Of a stretch of DNA of 64,000 nt, positions 26,231 through 34,854 are shown piece after piece. Origin of the DNA: Alkalibacterium iburiense (GTDB taxonomy: Bacteria; Bacillota; Bacilli; Lactobacillales; Carnobacteriaceae_A); contig NZ_BAAACW010000068.1 of the NCBI RefSeq assembly GCF_039521845.1, positions 1 through 64,000 of the forward strand, written 5' to 3'. The position numbers and the translations under genes are program-made. The notes under the pieces were generated by a model that made no database searches, was not told the DNA's origin, and saw only the letters and a program-made list of their open reading frames with translations. Numbering within the stretch: position 1 is the stretch's first letter; each line of letters begins with the position of its first letter.

Positions 26231-26587
26231 TTAGAATTTCAATCCATTTTCACGAGCTGCGTCCGCTAATGCTTTCACACGTCCGTGGTATTGGTAACCG
26301 CCACGGTCAAAGACAACTTCAGTAATGTCTTTTTCGTTAGCACGTTTAGCAATCAATTCTCCTACTGCAGCAGCTTTTTCAACTTTCGAATCGCCTGAAA
26401 CGTCAGTATCCAAAGTAGATGCACTTGCGAGCGTTACACCCTCTACATCGTCAATTAATTGAGCGTAGATGTTTTTATTTGAACGGAATACGTTTAAACG
26501 TGGGCGCTCAGCAGTACCAGAAAGATTTCTGCGAATGCGTTTATGTCTTTTCAGACGTAATTTGTTTTTATCTGGTTTTGTTATCAC
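26231..26587 (-). CDS. rplR: 50S ribosomal protein L18 (GTG start)
   Basis: A 118-residue L18 that binds 5S rRNA. From the GTG at 26587 it reads (M)ITKPDKNKLRLKRHKRIR, the canonical L18 N-terminus, with AGAGGTG 6 bp upstream. Another GTG three codons earlier overlaps that SD and was rejected. The C-terminus GRVKALADAARENGLKF is conserved. Confidence 0.95.
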   Translation of the reverse strand: MITKPDKNKLRLKRHKRIRRNLSGTAERPRLNVFRSNKNIYAQLIDDVEGVTLASASTLDTDVSGDSKVEKAAAVGELIAKRANEKDITEVVFDRGGYQYHGRVKALADAARENGLKF

Positions 26588-26695
26588 AATTGTCACCTCT
26601 TTATTCTTTATCTCATTAAATGAGTATATCAGGCTGTTAGGTACAATGAAAAGTAGAATACCATCTGTAAAAAGTGGTGATTCTGACTTAATTCA

Positions 26696-27232
26696 TTATT
26701 TACCTGTTTTACCTTCTTTACGACGTACGAATTCGCCTCTGTAACGAATACCTTTCCCTTTATAAGGTTCAGGTGGACGTACGGCACGAATGCTGGCAGC
26801 TAAAGCTCCAACGTGTTCTTTGTTTGCACCTTTGATTGAGATCACTGTGTTAGACGGTACGTCTACTGTTAATCCTTCAACTGGTTCAAATTCTACTGGG
26901 TGAGATAGGCCAACGTTCACTACAATTTTGTTTCCTTGTTTTTGTGCACGGTAACCAACACCATTTAATTCAAGTACTTTTTCAAATCCATCTGTTACAC
27001 CTTCTACCATGTTATTCACGATAGCACGAGTTGTTCCGTGGATTGTACGACTTGCTTTAGAATCATCTGGTCGTGTAAATGTAATTTCGTTATCTTCAAT
27101 ATTTAAATCAATGATAGGGCTGATTTCACGAGATAATTCTCCGTTTTTCCCTTTTACAGTTACTAAATTTCCGTCAACGTTGATTTCAACGCCTTCTGGA
27201 ATAGTAATCACTTTATTTCCGATACGGCTCAA
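26696..27232 (-). CDS. rplF: 50S ribosomal protein L6
   Basis: A 178-residue L6 near the factor-binding site of the large subunit. It starts MSRIGNKVITIPEGVEI and ends with PEPYKGKGIRYRGEFVRRKE. A roughly 100-bp gap without a clear hairpin separates it from rplR. Confidence 0.98.
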   Translation of the reverse strand: MSRIGNKVITIPEGVEINVDGNLVTVKGKNGELSREISPIIDLNIEDNEITFTRPDDSKASRTIHGTTRAIVNNMVEGVTDGFEKVLELNGVGYRAQKQGNKIVVNVGLSHPVEFEPVEGLTVDVPSNTVISIKGANKEHVGALAASIRAVRPPEPYKGKGIRYRGEFVRRKEGKTGK

Positions 27233-27263
27233 AGTCCGGCACCTCCTTCATCTTTCTTACTGA

Positions 27264-27662
27264 TTACCAAACGTATGCGAGGACTTCTCCTCCGATATTT
27301 TTAGCACGAGCTGTTCTGTCTGTTACAACGCCTTCTGAAGTTGAAACGAGAGCAATTCCTAACCCGTTTAACACTTTAGGCATTTCTTCTGCATTTGCGT
27401 AAACACGTAAACCAGGTTTAGAAATGCGTCTTAATCCAGTAATAACACGTTCATTGTTTTGACCATATTTCAAGAATATGCGGACGATGCCTTGTTTGCC
27501 ATCTTCCACGAATTCAACATCTTTAACGAAACCTTCAGATTTCAAGATGTCGGCCATAGCTTTTTTTAAGTTAGATGCAGGAATTTCCACTTTCGTGTGA
27601 CGTGCGTTATTCGCATTACGGACACGTGTTAAGAAATCTGCGATTGGATCTGTCATGACCAT
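27264..27662 (-). CDS. rpsH: 30S ribosomal protein S8
   Basis: A 132-residue S8, a primary 16S rRNA binder and, in many bacteria, the translational regulator of the spc operon. MVMTDPIADFLTRVRNAN and the C-terminal GEVLAYVW are diagnostic. Confidence 0.98.
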   Translation of the reverse strand: MVMTDPIADFLTRVRNANNARHTKVEIPASNLKKAMADILKSEGFVKDVEFVEDGKQGIVRIFLKYGQNNERVITGLRRISKPGLRVYANAEEMPKVLNGLGIALVSTSEGVVTDRTARAKNIGGEVLAYVW

Positions 27663-27694
27663 CCGGTGTAGCCTCCTTTACGGCAGTTTTCGTT

Positions 27695-27880
27695 TTACCA
27701 GCTTGCTTTTTTCAAGCCAGGAATTTGACCTTTGTATGCTAATTCGCGTAAGCAAATACGGCATAACTTAAATTTTTTGTATACGGAATGTGGGCGTCCG
27801 CAACGTTCACAGCGGGTATACTCACGAGTCGAAAACTTGGCTGGTTTTTTGTTTTTTTCTATCATTGCTTTTTTAGCCAT
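27695..27880 (-). CDS. rpsN: 30S ribosomal protein S14, zinc (type Z) form
   Basis: A 61-residue S14 with the zinc-ribbon cysteines CERC and CRIC, the zinc-dependent form that Firmicutes keep in the spc operon. It ends GQIPGLKKASW. It lies between rplE and rpsH. Confidence 0.97.
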   Translation of the reverse strand: MAKKAMIEKNKKPAKFSTREYTRCERCGRPHSVYKKFKLCRICLRELAYKGQIPGLKKASW

Positions 27881-27913
27881 TTCTACAATTACCCTCCTAA
27901 TAGGTATTCTAGG

Positions 27914-28453
27914 TTATCTCTGGAACGGCATTCCCAATTGTCCGAGTAACTCACGAGCTTCTTCATCTGTTTGTGCTGATGTTACGATAACAATGTCCAT
28001 TCCTCGAACTTTGTCAACATCATCGTAGTCTAACTCTGGGAAAATTAATTGCTCTTTAACACCTAATGTGTAGTTTCCACGTCCGTCAAAAGCATTTTTG
28101 CTTACACCGCGGAAGTCACGTACACGAGGGAGTGAAACAGAAACTAATTTATCCAAGAAATCATACATACGATCTCCACGTAAAGTAACTTTTGTACCAA
28201 TTGGCATACCTTCACGTAAACGGAAACCAGCGATAGATTTTTTAGCTTTAGTTACTACTGGTTTTTGTCCAGAAATTAACGTTAATTCTTCTACTGCTTT
28301 ATCTAAGTTTTTAGTGTTTGATACAGCATCACCAACACCCATGTTGACAACAATCTTTTCAACTTTAGGTGCTTCCATGACTGACTTGTAATCAAATTTT
28401 TCAACTAATGATGGTCGTACATCATTATTATATTTTTCTTTAAGGCGTGTCAT
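27914..28453 (-). CDS. rplE: 50S ribosomal protein L5
   Basis: A 179-residue L5 that binds 5S rRNA and contacts P-site tRNA. Family segments include KIVVNMGVGDA, LREGMPIGTKVTLRG and VRDFRGVSKNAFDGRGNY. It is 30 bp after rplX. Confidence 0.98.
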   Translation of the reverse strand: MTRLKEKYNNDVRPSLVEKFDYKSVMEAPKVEKIVVNMGVGDAVSNTKNLDKAVEELTLISGQKPVVTKAKKSIAGFRLREGMPIGTKVTLRGDRMYDFLDKLVSVSLPRVRDFRGVSKNAFDGRGNYTLGVKEQLIFPELDYDDVDKVRGMDIVIVTSAQTDEEARELLGQLGMPFQR

Positions 28454-28483
28454 AAACGAATGCCCTCCTTTCCTACTTTAATT

Positions 28484-28789
28484 TTAAAGAACTTCGCCAG
28501 ATTTTTTAGCGAAACGAACTTTCTTACCATCTTCTACTTTGTAACCTACACGAGTAGATTCTCCTGTTTTAGGATCAATTAACTGAACATTAGATACGTG
28601 AATCGGAGCTTCTTTCTCCACAATTCCGCCTTCTTGTCCCATACCAGTAGGACGGGTATGTTTTTTGTTTATGTTGATTCCTTCAACAATTACTTTGTTT
28701 TGTTTTGGTAATGCAGATAGAACATTGCCTTCTTTGCCTTTGTCTTTACCTGCTAATACTTTAACTCTGTCTCCAGTTTTTACAAACAT
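28484..28789 (-). CDS. rplX: 50S ribosomal protein L24
   Basis: A 101-residue L24, an assembly initiator of the large subunit near the exit tunnel. The KOW motif is in GDRVKVLAGKDKGKEG. It lies between rplN and rplE. Confidence 0.97.
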   Translation of the reverse strand: MFVKTGDRVKVLAGKDKGKEGNVLSALPKQNKVIVEGININKKHTRPTGMGQEGGIVEKEAPIHVSNVQLIDPKTGESTRVGYKVEDGKKVRFAKKSGEVL

Positions 28790-28823
28790 TCTCTAGCGCA
28801 CCTCCTTATGACGTTTATCGGAA

Positions 28824-29192
28824 TTATAGAACTTCCGGAGCTAACGAAATAATTCTCATAAAGTCATTATCACGTAATTCACGCGCAACTGGTCCGAAGA
28901 TACGTGTTCCACGTGGTGCTTTATCTTCACGAATAATAACACAAGCATTTTCATCAAATTTAATGTAAGAACCATCTGGACGTCTAGTACCAGATTTCGT
29001 ACGAACAATTACTGCACGGACAACGTCACCTTTTTTAACAACGCCGCCTGGTGTAGCATGTTTTACTGAAACGACTACTTCGTCACCGATATTAGCAGCT
29101 TTAGCTCCTGATCCACCTAAAACTTTTATGACAAGCACTTCACGAGCGCCTGAGTTGTCAGCGACTTTCATTCGACTTTCTGTTTGAATCAC
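28824..29192 (-). CDS. rplN: 50S ribosomal protein L14
   Basis: A 122-residue L14 at the subunit interface. The start MIQTESRMKVADNSGAREV and the end PRGTRIFGPVARELRD are highly conserved. It is first in the spc part of the cluster; no separate promoter is evident upstream. Confidence 0.98.
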   Translation of the reverse strand: MIQTESRMKVADNSGAREVLVIKVLGGSGAKAANIGDEVVVSVKHATPGGVVKKGDVVRAVIVRTKSGTRRPDGSYIKFDENACVIIREDKAPRGTRIFGPVARELRDNDFMRIISLAPEVL

Positions 29193-29266
29193 GTTAGGAT
29201 CCTCCTTTCAAACTCACGATGAAGCATTTGCTTCTCGTTGTGTTGCAGCCGGTTTACCGGTTATTT

Positions 29267-29530
29267 TTATAAAACAATTGCTTCTTCTACCACTTCTAAT
29301 AAACGGAATCGTTTATCTTTAGATAATGGGCGAGTTTCCATGATTCTAACAACGTCACCGGTTTTAGCTGTGTTATTTTCATCATGTGCTTTAAATTTTG
29401 TTGAGTATTTAAGACGTTTATGGTATTTACGGTGTTGCTTCTGAGTTGCAATTTCTACAACGATGGTTTTATCCATTTTGTCAGAAACGACTTTTCCCTG
29501 ATACACTTTACGTTCATTACGTTCAGCCAT
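29267..29530 (-). CDS. rpsQ: 30S ribosomal protein S17
   Basis: An 87-residue S17, a primary 16S rRNA binder. RKVYQGKVVSDKMDKTIVV and GDVVRIMETRPLSKDKRFRL are characteristic. It sits 41 bp after rpmC. Confidence 0.97.
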   Translation of the reverse strand: MAERNERKVYQGKVVSDKMDKTIVVEIATQKQHRKYHKRLKYSTKFKAHDENNTAKTGDVVRIMETRPLSKDKRFRLLEVVEEAIVL

Positions 29531-29571
29531 TTTTTAGCCTCCTTTGAATAAGCTATTACACTATTGATTGA

Positions 29572-29763
29572 TTAAACTGTTTCAGCTTGACGCAATACAG
29601 TTTTTACACGCGCGATGTTTTTACGTACTTCTTTGATACGAGCGGTGTTTTCTAATTGTCCAGTAGCTAATTGAAAGCGTAAGTTAAATAGCTCTTCTTT
29701 GTATTCTGCTTCTTTTTCGATTAATTCAGTAGTGGATAAGCCTTTTAATTCACTAGCCTTCAT
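29572..29763 (-). CDS. rpmC: 50S ribosomal protein L29
   Basis: A 63-residue helical L29 at the tunnel exit, where SRP and trigger factor dock. The ATG at 29763 gives MKASELKGLSTTELIEKE, the family start, with GTGGTG as a weak SD; a GTG 21 bp upstream would add atypical residues. It overlaps the end of rplP by about 11 bp. Confidence 0.94.
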   Translation of the reverse strand: MKASELKGLSTTELIEKEAEYKEELFNLRFQLATGQLENTARIKEVRKNIARVKTVLRQAETV

Positions 29764-30184
29764 TTGAGTCACCACTTTCTTCACGGGATACTACTCTAGT
29801 TCTAACTGGTAGTTTGTGTGAAGCTAAACGCAATGCTTCGCGAGCGACTTCTTCAGATACTCCGCCTACTTCAAACATGATTTTTCCACGTTTGACAGGG
29901 GATACCCAGCTCTCAGGAGCTCCTTTACCAGAACCCATACGAACACCAATTGCTTTAGCTGACACAGGTTTGTGAGGGAAGATCTTAATCCACACTTTCC
30001 CACCACGTTTCATATAACGAGTCATCGCTATACGAGCTGATTCTATTTGTCTACTTGTAATCCATGTAGAGTCAATAGCTTGTAATCCATATTGTCCATA
30101 TGCTATTTCTTTTCCGCCTTTTGCTTCGCCTCTCATTTTTCCACGAAATTCACGACGGTGTTTAACACGTTTAGGTACTAACAT
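29753..30184 (-). CDS. rplP: 50S ribosomal protein L16
   Basis: A 143-residue L16 at the A-site side of the peptidyl-transferase centre. It begins MLVPKRVKHRREFRGKMRG and has RGGKVWIKIFPHKPVSAK and MGSGKGAPESWVSPV. It overlaps rpmC and follows rpsC closely. Confidence 0.98.
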   Translation of the reverse strand: MLVPKRVKHRREFRGKMRGEAKGGKEIAYGQYGLQAIDSTWITSRQIESARIAMTRYMKRGGKVWIKIFPHKPVSAKAIGVRMGSGKGAPESWVSPVKRGKIMFEVGGVSEEVAREALRLASHKLPVRTRVVSREESGDSNEG

Positions 30185-30187
30185 TGA

Positions 30188-30844
30188 TTATTTCCCTCCT
30201 TCCTTATCTTCTTTAATTTCAGGAAGAACTTCTCCTTTATAAATCCAGACTTTAACTCCTAATTTACCATAGGTCGTGTCTGCTTCTTCGTTTGCAAAGT
30301 CAATATCTGCACGAAGTGTATGCAAAGGAACAGTTCCTTCAGAAAAACCTTCGCTACGAGCAATGTCTGCTCCGTTTAAGCGTCCGGCAACTAACGTACG
30401 AATTCCTTGAGCTCCTTGACGCATAGCACGTTGAATAGCTTGCTTTTGCGCACGACGGAAAGAAATACGGTTTTCTAATTGCTCAGCGATACTTTTAGCA
30501 ACTAATGTTGCATCGATATCAGGTTTTTTGATTTCCACGATATTTACGTGTACTCGTTTGTTTGTTAAGTTGTTTAATTCATTTCTTAAAGCATCAACTT
30601 CTGATCCACCTTTACCAATGACCATTCCTGGCTTAGCTGTGTGAACAGAAACGTTGATTCTATTTGCTGCACGTTCGATTTCTACACGAGAAACAGAGGC
30701 ATCACTTAATTTTTTAGCAATGTGCTCACGAACAGCAAGGTCTTCATGTAATTTATCTGCAAAATCTTTTTCTGCGTACCATTTAGCGTCCCAATCTTGG
30801 ATGACTCCAACACGCAGTCCATGAGGATTTACTTTTTGTCCCAT
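30188..30844 (-). CDS. rpsC: 30S ribosomal protein S3
   Basis: A 218-residue S3 in the head of the small subunit at the mRNA entry tunnel. GQKVNPHGLRVGVIQDWDAK opens it, and the KH-domain GKGGSEVDALRNEL is clear. It is 3 bp from both neighbours. Confidence 0.98.
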   Translation of the reverse strand: MGQKVNPHGLRVGVIQDWDAKWYAEKDFADKLHEDLAVREHIAKKLSDASVSRVEIERAANRINVSVHTAKPGMVIGKGGSEVDALRNELNNLTNKRVHVNIVEIKKPDIDATLVAKSIAEQLENRISFRRAQKQAIQRAMRQGAQGIRTLVAGRLNGADIARSEGFSEGTVPLHTLRADIDFANEEADTTYGKLGVKVWIYKGEVLPEIKEDKEGGK

Positions 30845-30847
30845 TGA

Positions 30848-31204
30848 TTACCCCTCCTTCTTCTCTGTTACCACTACTGTAATGTGGCTTGTACGTTTAT
30901 TTATACGTGAAGCTGCACCTTTCGCACGAGGACGGAATCTTTTAAGAGTTGGTCCTTCATTGACATAGGCTTCGCTTACGACTAATTCTTCAATATCCAT
31001 ATCGTAATTGTGTTCAGCATTTGCAATTGCTGACATTAAAACTTTTTCTACCGCTTCAGATGCTCCTCTGTTAGTGAAGCGAAGGATAGAAATAGCTTCT
31101 GCAGCACTTTTCCCTCTAATGGTATCAACAACCAAACGTGATTTACGTGGTGCGATTCGAACCATACGAGCAGTTGCTTTAGCTGCTGTTACTGTTTCTG
31201 CCAT
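30848..31204 (-). CDS. rplV: 50S ribosomal protein L22
   Basis: A 118-residue L22 that lines the nascent-peptide tunnel. RIAPRKSRLVVDTIRGK and the tunnel-tip loop RFRPRAKGAASRINKRTSH are conserved. No insertion or deletion of the kind linked to macrolide resistance is evident in the loop. Confidence 0.98.
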   Translation of the reverse strand: MAETVTAAKATARMVRIAPRKSRLVVDTIRGKSAAEAISILRFTNRGASEAVEKVLMSAIANAEHNYDMDIEELVVSEAYVNEGPTLKRFRPRAKGAASRINKRTSHITVVVTEKKEG

Positions 31205-31225
31205 GAATGTATCCTCCCTTCGCTA

Positions 31226-31501
31226 TTAGCGACTAGTTACGCGGTCGTCTTTTCCGTGTCCGCGGTACGTTCTTGTTGGTGCAAACTCACCTAGTTTGTG
31301 ACCAACCATATCTTCTTGAATATAAACTGGTACGTGCTTTCTACCATCATATACGGCAATTGTATGACCAACAAAGTTCGGAAAGATTGTTGAGCGACGT
31401 GACCACGTTCTGATTACACGTTTGTTTTTGTCGTCCATTTCTCGAACTTTTTTCATCAAATGATCATCGACGAAAGGTCCCTTTTTCAAACTACGGCTCA
31501 T
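31226..31501 (-). CDS. rpsS: 30S ribosomal protein S19
   Basis: A 91-residue S19 in the small-subunit head. MSRSLKKGPFVDDHLMKKV and AVYDGRKHVPVYIQEDMVGH are diagnostic. It lies between rplB and rplV. Confidence 0.98.
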   Translation of the reverse strand: MSRSLKKGPFVDDHLMKKVREMDDKNKRVIRTWSRRSTIFPNFVGHTIAVYDGRKHVPVYIQEDMVGHKLGEFAPTRTYRGHGKDDRVTSR

Positions 31502-31568
31502 GTATTGCCCTCCTTTTGGGATAGTCCCATAATTTCTATATTTTTAAAACAGAGTACTCGCCTAATTA

Positions 31569-32399
31569 TTATTTCTTACGACGACGTACGATTAATTTGT
31601 CAGACTTTTTGTTCCCTTTACGAGTCTTCTTACCAAGAGTAGGTTTGCCCCAAGGTGACATTGGGCTTGGCATACCGATTGGCGCTTTACCTTCTCCACC
31701 ACCGTGTGGGTGATCGTTAGGGTTCATTACAGATCCACGAACGGCTGGACGTTTACCTAACCAGCGGCTACGGCCTGCTTTACCAATGTTAATTAATTCG
31801 TGTTGTTCATTTCCAACTGTACCAACTGTCGCACGACATGTTGCTAAAACTAGACGGTTTTCACCAGAACTTAAACGAACTAATACGTATTTACCTTCTT
31901 TACCTAACACCTGAGCAGATGTACCAGCAGAACGAACCATTTGTCCGCCTTTACCAGGTTTCAACTCAATGTTGTGTACAAACGTACCAACTGGAATGTT
32001 AGTTAATGGAAGTGCGTTACCTACTTGGATATCCGCATCTGGTCCAGAGTAAATGCTTGTGCCTACTTTAATTCCTTTAGGAGCTAAAATGTAAGCTTTT
32101 GTTCCGTCCTCATATTGTATTAAAGAAATATTTGCGGAACGGTTTGGATCATATTCAACAGTTTTAACAATACCGCGAACGCCATCTTTTTGACGTTTAA
32201 AGTCAATTACACGGTATTTATGCTTGTGGCCTCCGCCTTGATGACGGACAGTGATTTTACCAGCATTGTTACGTCCGGCACGTTTAGGGTTTGGTTTCAA
32301 TAAGCTTTTTTCTGGCTTATCTGTTGTGATTTCAGCGAAATCATACCCTGTCATGTTACGACGTCCATTTGTGGTAGCTTTATAATTCTTAATCGCCAC
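31569..32399 (-). CDS. rplB: 50S ribosomal protein L2
   Basis: A 276-residue L2, essential for subunit joining and close to the peptidyl-transferase centre. The conserved His is in NDHPHGGGEGKAPIGMPSP, and the C-terminal tail is very basic. Placement and length are normal. Confidence 0.98.
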   Translation of the reverse strand: MAIKNYKATTNGRRNMTGYDFAEITTDKPEKSLLKPNPKRAGRNNAGKITVRHQGGGHKHKYRVIDFKRQKDGVRGIVKTVEYDPNRSANISLIQYEDGTKAYILAPKGIKVGTSIYSGPDADIQVGNALPLTNIPVGTFVHNIELKPGKGGQMVRSAGTSAQVLGKEGKYVLVRLSSGENRLVLATCRATVGTVGNEQHELINIGKAGRSRWLGKRPAVRGSVMNPNDHPHGGGEGKAPIGMPSPMSPWGKPTLGKKTRKGNKKSDKLIVRRRKK

Positions 32400-32455
32400 G
32401 TGATTCCCCTCCTTGTAAACTCATTACGATTCTTAATCGTTCTGTTTCATTACTT

Positions 32456-32746
32456 TTATTCTTCGTCTCCGAATAGTGCAATGTCATTAGAATCAGCAGT
32501 CAAAGTCACAATCGCTTTACGACGTTTTTTAGTATAACCTTCGTAACGTCCCATACGTTTTGGTTTCGGTGCTGTATTAATAACGTTGACTTTATCTACT
32601 TTTACGTCGAATAATTCTTCGACAGCTTTTTTGATTGTTGGTTTTTTAGCGCGAACATTCACTTCAAATGTATACTTTTTGTCGTCCATAGCATACATTG
32701 ATTCTTCTGTGATTATCGGGCGTAAGATTACGTCACGTGCATCCAT
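32456..32746 (-). CDS. rplW: 50S ribosomal protein L23
   Basis: A 96-residue L23 at the tunnel exit, the trigger-factor docking site. It shows RDVILRPIITEESMYAMDD and NVINTAPKPKRMGRYEGYT. Its first base is shared with the stop region of rplD, suggesting coupling. Confidence 0.98.
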   Translation of the reverse strand: MDARDVILRPIITEESMYAMDDKKYTFEVNVRAKKPTIKKAVEELFDVKVDKVNVINTAPKPKRMGRYEGYTKKRRKAIVTLTADSNDIALFGDEE

Positions 32747-33369
32747 TATTGAAGAGCCTCCTCTACTTGTTCCAGAGCAGCCTTCGTTAAGATGAGTTTG
32801 TCATACGCAACAACATCTAATACAGAAACATTGTTAGGGGCGATAACTTTCACTCCTGGAATGTTACGTGCAGATAGTTTTGCGAATTCATTTCCATCTT
32901 CTAGTACAACTAAAGCTTTTTGGTTAACATCAAGGTTATTTAGTACCGCTCTGAACTCTTTCGTTTTTGGTGCGTCGAAGTTCAATTCGTCTACTACAAC
33001 AATCTCTTCATCTAAAACTTTAGATGATAAAACTGATCTGATAGCTAAGCGACGAACTTTTTTCGGTAAGTTGTAGCTGTATGAACGAGGTGTTGGTCCG
33101 AATACGGTACCTCCTCCACGCCATTGTGGTGAACGGATAGATCCTTGACGAGCACGTCCTGTACCTTTTTGTCTCCAAGGTTTTGCTCCTCCGCCACGTA
33201 CTGCGCTACGGTTTTTTACTGCGTGTGTTCCTTGTCTTAAAGAAGCGCGTTGCATGGTGATTGCATCATAGACAACACTTTCGTTTGGTTCGATACCAAA
33301 GACTGCATCATTTAATGTTACTTCACCATTTTGCGTTCCGTCTTGTTTAAATAACGTTACATTTGGCAT
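32746..33369 (-). CDS. rplD: 50S ribosomal protein L4
   Basis: A 207-residue L4 whose extended loop reaches the peptide tunnel. GGGAKPWRQKGTGRARQGS is the conserved tunnel loop and appears wild type. In E. coli L4 represses the S10 operon; Lactobacillales may use another mechanism. It lies between rplC and rplW. Confidence 0.98.
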   Translation of the reverse strand: MPNVTLFKQDGTQNGEVTLNDAVFGIEPNESVVYDAITMQRASLRQGTHAVKNRSAVRGGGAKPWRQKGTGRARQGSIRSPQWRGGGTVFGPTPRSYSYNLPKKVRRLAIRSVLSSKVLDEEIVVVDELNFDAPKTKEFRAVLNNLDVNQKALVVLEDGNEFAKLSARNIPGVKVIAPNNVSVLDVVAYDKLILTKAALEQVEEALQ

Positions 33370-33395
33370 TCTGCTAGTCCTCCCTTCCTACTCTA

Positions 33396-34034
33396 TTACT
33401 TGTTATCTGCTTTAACAGCAGTTTTAATTTGTACAAGTGACTTTTTAGCTCCTGGTACATTCCCTTTAACAAGAAGAACGTTACGCTCTGTATCGACACG
33501 TACGATTTCTAAGTTCTGTACAGTAACTAGGTCTCCACCTTTACGACCAGGCATTTTTTTGCCTTTAAATACTTTTGCAGGATGAGTAGCCATACCGATT
33601 GATCCGGGACTACGGTGGTGTCGAGATCCGTGAGACATTGGTCCGCGGCTGAAGCCGTGACGCTTAATTACCCCTTGGAATCCTTTACCTTTCGAAGTTC
33701 CTGTGACATCAACGATGTCGCCTTCTGCAAATGTATCTACTTTAATTTCGTTCCCAACTTCTACGTCCCCTAGCTCAGCATCTCGAATTTCTCTAATGAA
33801 GCGCTTAGGAGCCGTGTCAGCTTTCTTAACATGACCTTGTGCTGGTTTGTTAGATAAAACTTCACGTTTATCGTCATACCCTAATTGAACAGCGTTGTAA
33901 CCGTCAGCTTCTACAGTTTTAACTTGTAGGACAACGTTTGGTTGTGCTTCGATTACTGTTACAGGAACTAATTCTCCTGTTTCGCTAAAAATTTGAGTCA
34001 TTCCAACTTTTTTTCCTAAGATTCCCTTGGTCAT
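33396..34034 (-). CDS. rplC: 50S ribosomal protein L3
   Basis: A 212-residue L3, an early assembly protein near the peptidyl-transferase centre. It starts MTKGILGKKVGMTQIF and has the central loop GSRHHRSPGSIGMATHPAKV. It lies 57 bp after rpsJ. Confidence 0.98.
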   Translation of the reverse strand: MTKGILGKKVGMTQIFSETGELVPVTVIEAQPNVVLQVKTVEADGYNAVQLGYDDKREVLSNKPAQGHVKKADTAPKRFIREIRDAELGDVEVGNEIKVDTFAEGDIVDVTGTSKGKGFQGVIKRHGFSRGPMSHGSRHHRSPGSIGMATHPAKVFKGKKMPGRKGGDLVTVQNLEIVRVDTERNVLLVKGNVPGAKKSLVQIKTAVKADNK

Positions 34035-34090
34035 GAGTACACCTCCGTTATATTATTTGTATTTTTTATTACTTATTACTTGCTCATGTA

Positions 34091-34399
34091 TTATAGTTTG
34101 ATTTCAATATCTACGCCTGACGGTAAGTCAAGTTTAGTTAACGCATCAACTGTCTTAGGTGTAGGATTAACAATATCTACAAGACGTTTATGTGTGCGCA
34201 TTTCGAATTGTTCGCGTGAATCTTTGTACTTGTGCGGCGAACGGATAACTGTGTAAAGTTTACGCTCTGTTGGCAATGGAATTGGACCAGATACGCTCGC
34301 TCCAGTTCTTTTTGCCGTTTCAACGATTTTGTCTGCTGATTGATCAAGTACACGATGTTCGTACGCTTTTAAACGAATACGAATTTTTTGATTTGCCAT
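34091..34399 (-). CDS. rpsJ: 30S ribosomal protein S10
   Basis: A 102-residue S10, a head protein that also acts as NusE in antitermination complexes. KIRIRLKAYEHRVLDQSA and GPIPLPTERKLYTVIRSPH are diagnostic. It is the first gene of the superoperon, behind a leader of about 200 nt, with GGAGGGAAACAC before the ATG. Confidence 0.98.
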   Translation of the reverse strand: MANQKIRIRLKAYEHRVLDQSADKIVETAKRTGASVSGPIPLPTERKLYTVIRSPHKYKDSREQFEMRTHKRLVDIVNPTPKTVDALTKLDLPSGVDIEIKL

Positions 34400-34606
34400 G
34401 TGTTTCCCTCCTTCGCTTATTTAAGAAATAAACCTAGCTCCACGAAAATTTCCAACGTCACCCCTCCATGGCAATGCATCCGGGTGTGTCGCAACCTCTC
34501 GCTTCGAAGCCCTGGTTCTGTGATTCGACCCCCATGTCACCGAATGGTAAGAAAGCTTACTCCTTCGCTGTTTTCCATAGAAAAAAGACGTCTTCCACAG
34601 ACACCT
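34400..34606 (-). promoter_or_regulatory. S10 operon leader RNA (5' UTR)
   Basis: About 200 nt lie between the rpsJ promoter and its ATG. On the minus strand the leader has a self-complementary GCTTCGAAGC, a CACCC...GGGTG stem enclosing ATGCATTGCCATGG, and a conserved-looking GGTTGCGACACACCCGG. This density of structure suggests a ribosomal-protein-binding leader, but I cannot assign it to a named family with certainty. Confidence 0.55.
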
Positions 34607-34611
34607 TTAAT

Positions 34612-34640
34612 AGTATACATATAATGAGCGAGTTAATCAA
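34612..34640 (-). promoter_or_regulatory. rpsJ (S10 operon) promoter
   Basis: Minus-strand -35 TTGATT (34635-34640), 17-bp spacer, -10 TATACT (34612-34617) with TG one base upstream. It is a near-consensus vegetative promoter. Confidence 0.75.
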
Positions 34641-34854
34641 GTGAATTTCATACTTTTTTTCAAAAAATGCGAAATCTTTTTTTCACTGAACTTTTGCCGA
34701 CTCAGGAGCACTTTTTTTCGGCTTTCTTCTATCCTTATTCGGCCCGATATAATTGTTGCTATTTCAAGTTCTCCAGTATTCATCCTACAAGCCCATATGG
34801 TATCCTTAAGATAGGAAAAGGACTTATATAAATTATATTTAAGGATGACTCATT

